A stretch of 6,046 nucleotides of DNA from Deltaproteobacteria bacterium (GTDB lineage Bacteria; Desulfobacterota; SM23-61). Below the pieces are notes generated by a model that was given only the letters and a program-made list of their open reading frames with translations, was not told the DNA's origin and made no database searches. Below, piece by piece: positions 5,942-6,046 of this stretch. The stretch lies in NCBI GenBank assembly GCA_029857975.1, contig JAOUFX010000214.1, positions 1-6,046 of the forward strand. Reading direction: 5' to 3'. Numbering within the stretch: position 1 is the first letter of the stretch; each line of letters begins with the position of its first letter. Position numbers and translations under genes: made by a program.

Positions 5942-5976
5942 ACAACATAAAAGCTGATTTTCAGATGCTACTGATC

Positions 5977-6046
5977 CTACTTCTTTCCAAGTTCCTTAAA
6001 GACTTTGGCCTTTACGTCTGCAATTTTCAAAACCTCATAAGCTTTT
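5977..6046 (-). CDS. dctP: C-terminal end of a probable TRAP solute-binding protein DctP, partial
   Basis: The - strand reads an open frame from the window edge to TAG at 5979-5977, encoding KAYEVLKIADVKAKVFKELGKK. A lysine-rich amphipathic helix ending in ELGKK is in keeping with the C-terminus of DctP-family periplasmic binding proteins, but 22 residues are too few for a firm call. The main support is position: a gene directly upstream of dctQ and dctM on the same strand is normally dctP. It is followed by a strong hairpin (5904-5941). The rest lies outside the window. Confidence 0.6.
   Translation of the reverse strand, partial: KAYEVLKIADVKAKVFKELGKK

Larger units (their letters stand above)
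5524..5976. other. 453-bp dctP-dctQ spacer, no gene
   Basis: No credible reading frame lies in this spacer on either strand. It holds, left to right, the dctQ ribosome site region (5526-5542), a nested inverted-repeat element (5545-5708), about 70 bp with no recognised signal (5709-5780), a second inverted-repeat element (5781-5873), a short unassigned stretch, and a hairpin just after dctP (5904-5941). DctP, DctQ and DctM genes are usually close together, so this spacer looks expanded by repeat insertion. Confidence 0.7.

Overview
The window holds parts of two TRAP-type (sodium- or proton-coupled, binding-protein-dependent) uptake systems of different classes. They point towards each other, with a short-chain dehydrogenase gene between them. 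The left system, on the + strand, is TAXI-type: a frameshifted TAXI solute-binding protein (2-681, 5' end outside the window) followed by a fused 4TM+12TM permease (794-2686). The right system, on the - strand, is the classical DctP-DctQ-DctM type: the last 22 codons of a likely dctP (5977-6046), then dctQ (5056-5523), dctM (3686-4972 or 4981), and an SDR-family oxidoreductase (2731-3477). The two groups converge at 2687-2730, where I see no strong terminator.

The likely picture is a pair of carboxylate or related-acid uptake loci, with an NAD-dependent dehydrogenase that may act on the imported compound. Substrates cannot be read from the sequence. No tRNA, rRNA, CRISPR array, transposase or phage gene is visible.

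The organism is a bacterium. The two TRAP classes, the FabG-like SDR and the style of the intergenic repeats (GTCATTGCGAGG...CCTCGCAATGAC, TCATTCCCGCGG...CGCGGGAGTGA, CGCAGAT decamers) suggest an anaerobic, environmental Desulfobacterota-like lineage. That is recollection of similar sequence, not a search result. Base composition is uneven: about 60% GC in the TAXI permease core, much lower in its last 290 bp and in dctQ/dctM. This hints that the two loci have different histories.

The non-coding spacers are the most structured part of the window. An inverted repeat that could fold in RNA lies in every spacer of the two transporter gene sets: 704-741 (TAXI/permease), 5904-5941 (dctP/dctQ), 5011-5049 (dctQ/dctM) and 3597-3627 (dctM/SDR). 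In the dctP/dctQ and dctQ/dctM hairpins the single non-Watson-Crick position is a G-U wobble in the transcribed (-) strand RNA but a C-A mismatch in the opposite strand. This fits hairpins that act in the operon mRNA.

The 453-bp dctP-dctQ spacer (5524-5976) also contains two nested inverted-repeat elements of miniature-transposon or REP style (5545-5708 and 5781-5873). The dctM-SDR spacer (3478-3685) holds a cluster of a 10-bp tandem repeat, a 16-bp perfect palindrome, a 7-bp direct repeat and a 12-bp hairpin. I see no convincing evidence of a wholly new system. The points most worth a second look are the hairpin set, the repeat elements inside the dctPQM operon and the frameshift in the TAXI binding protein.
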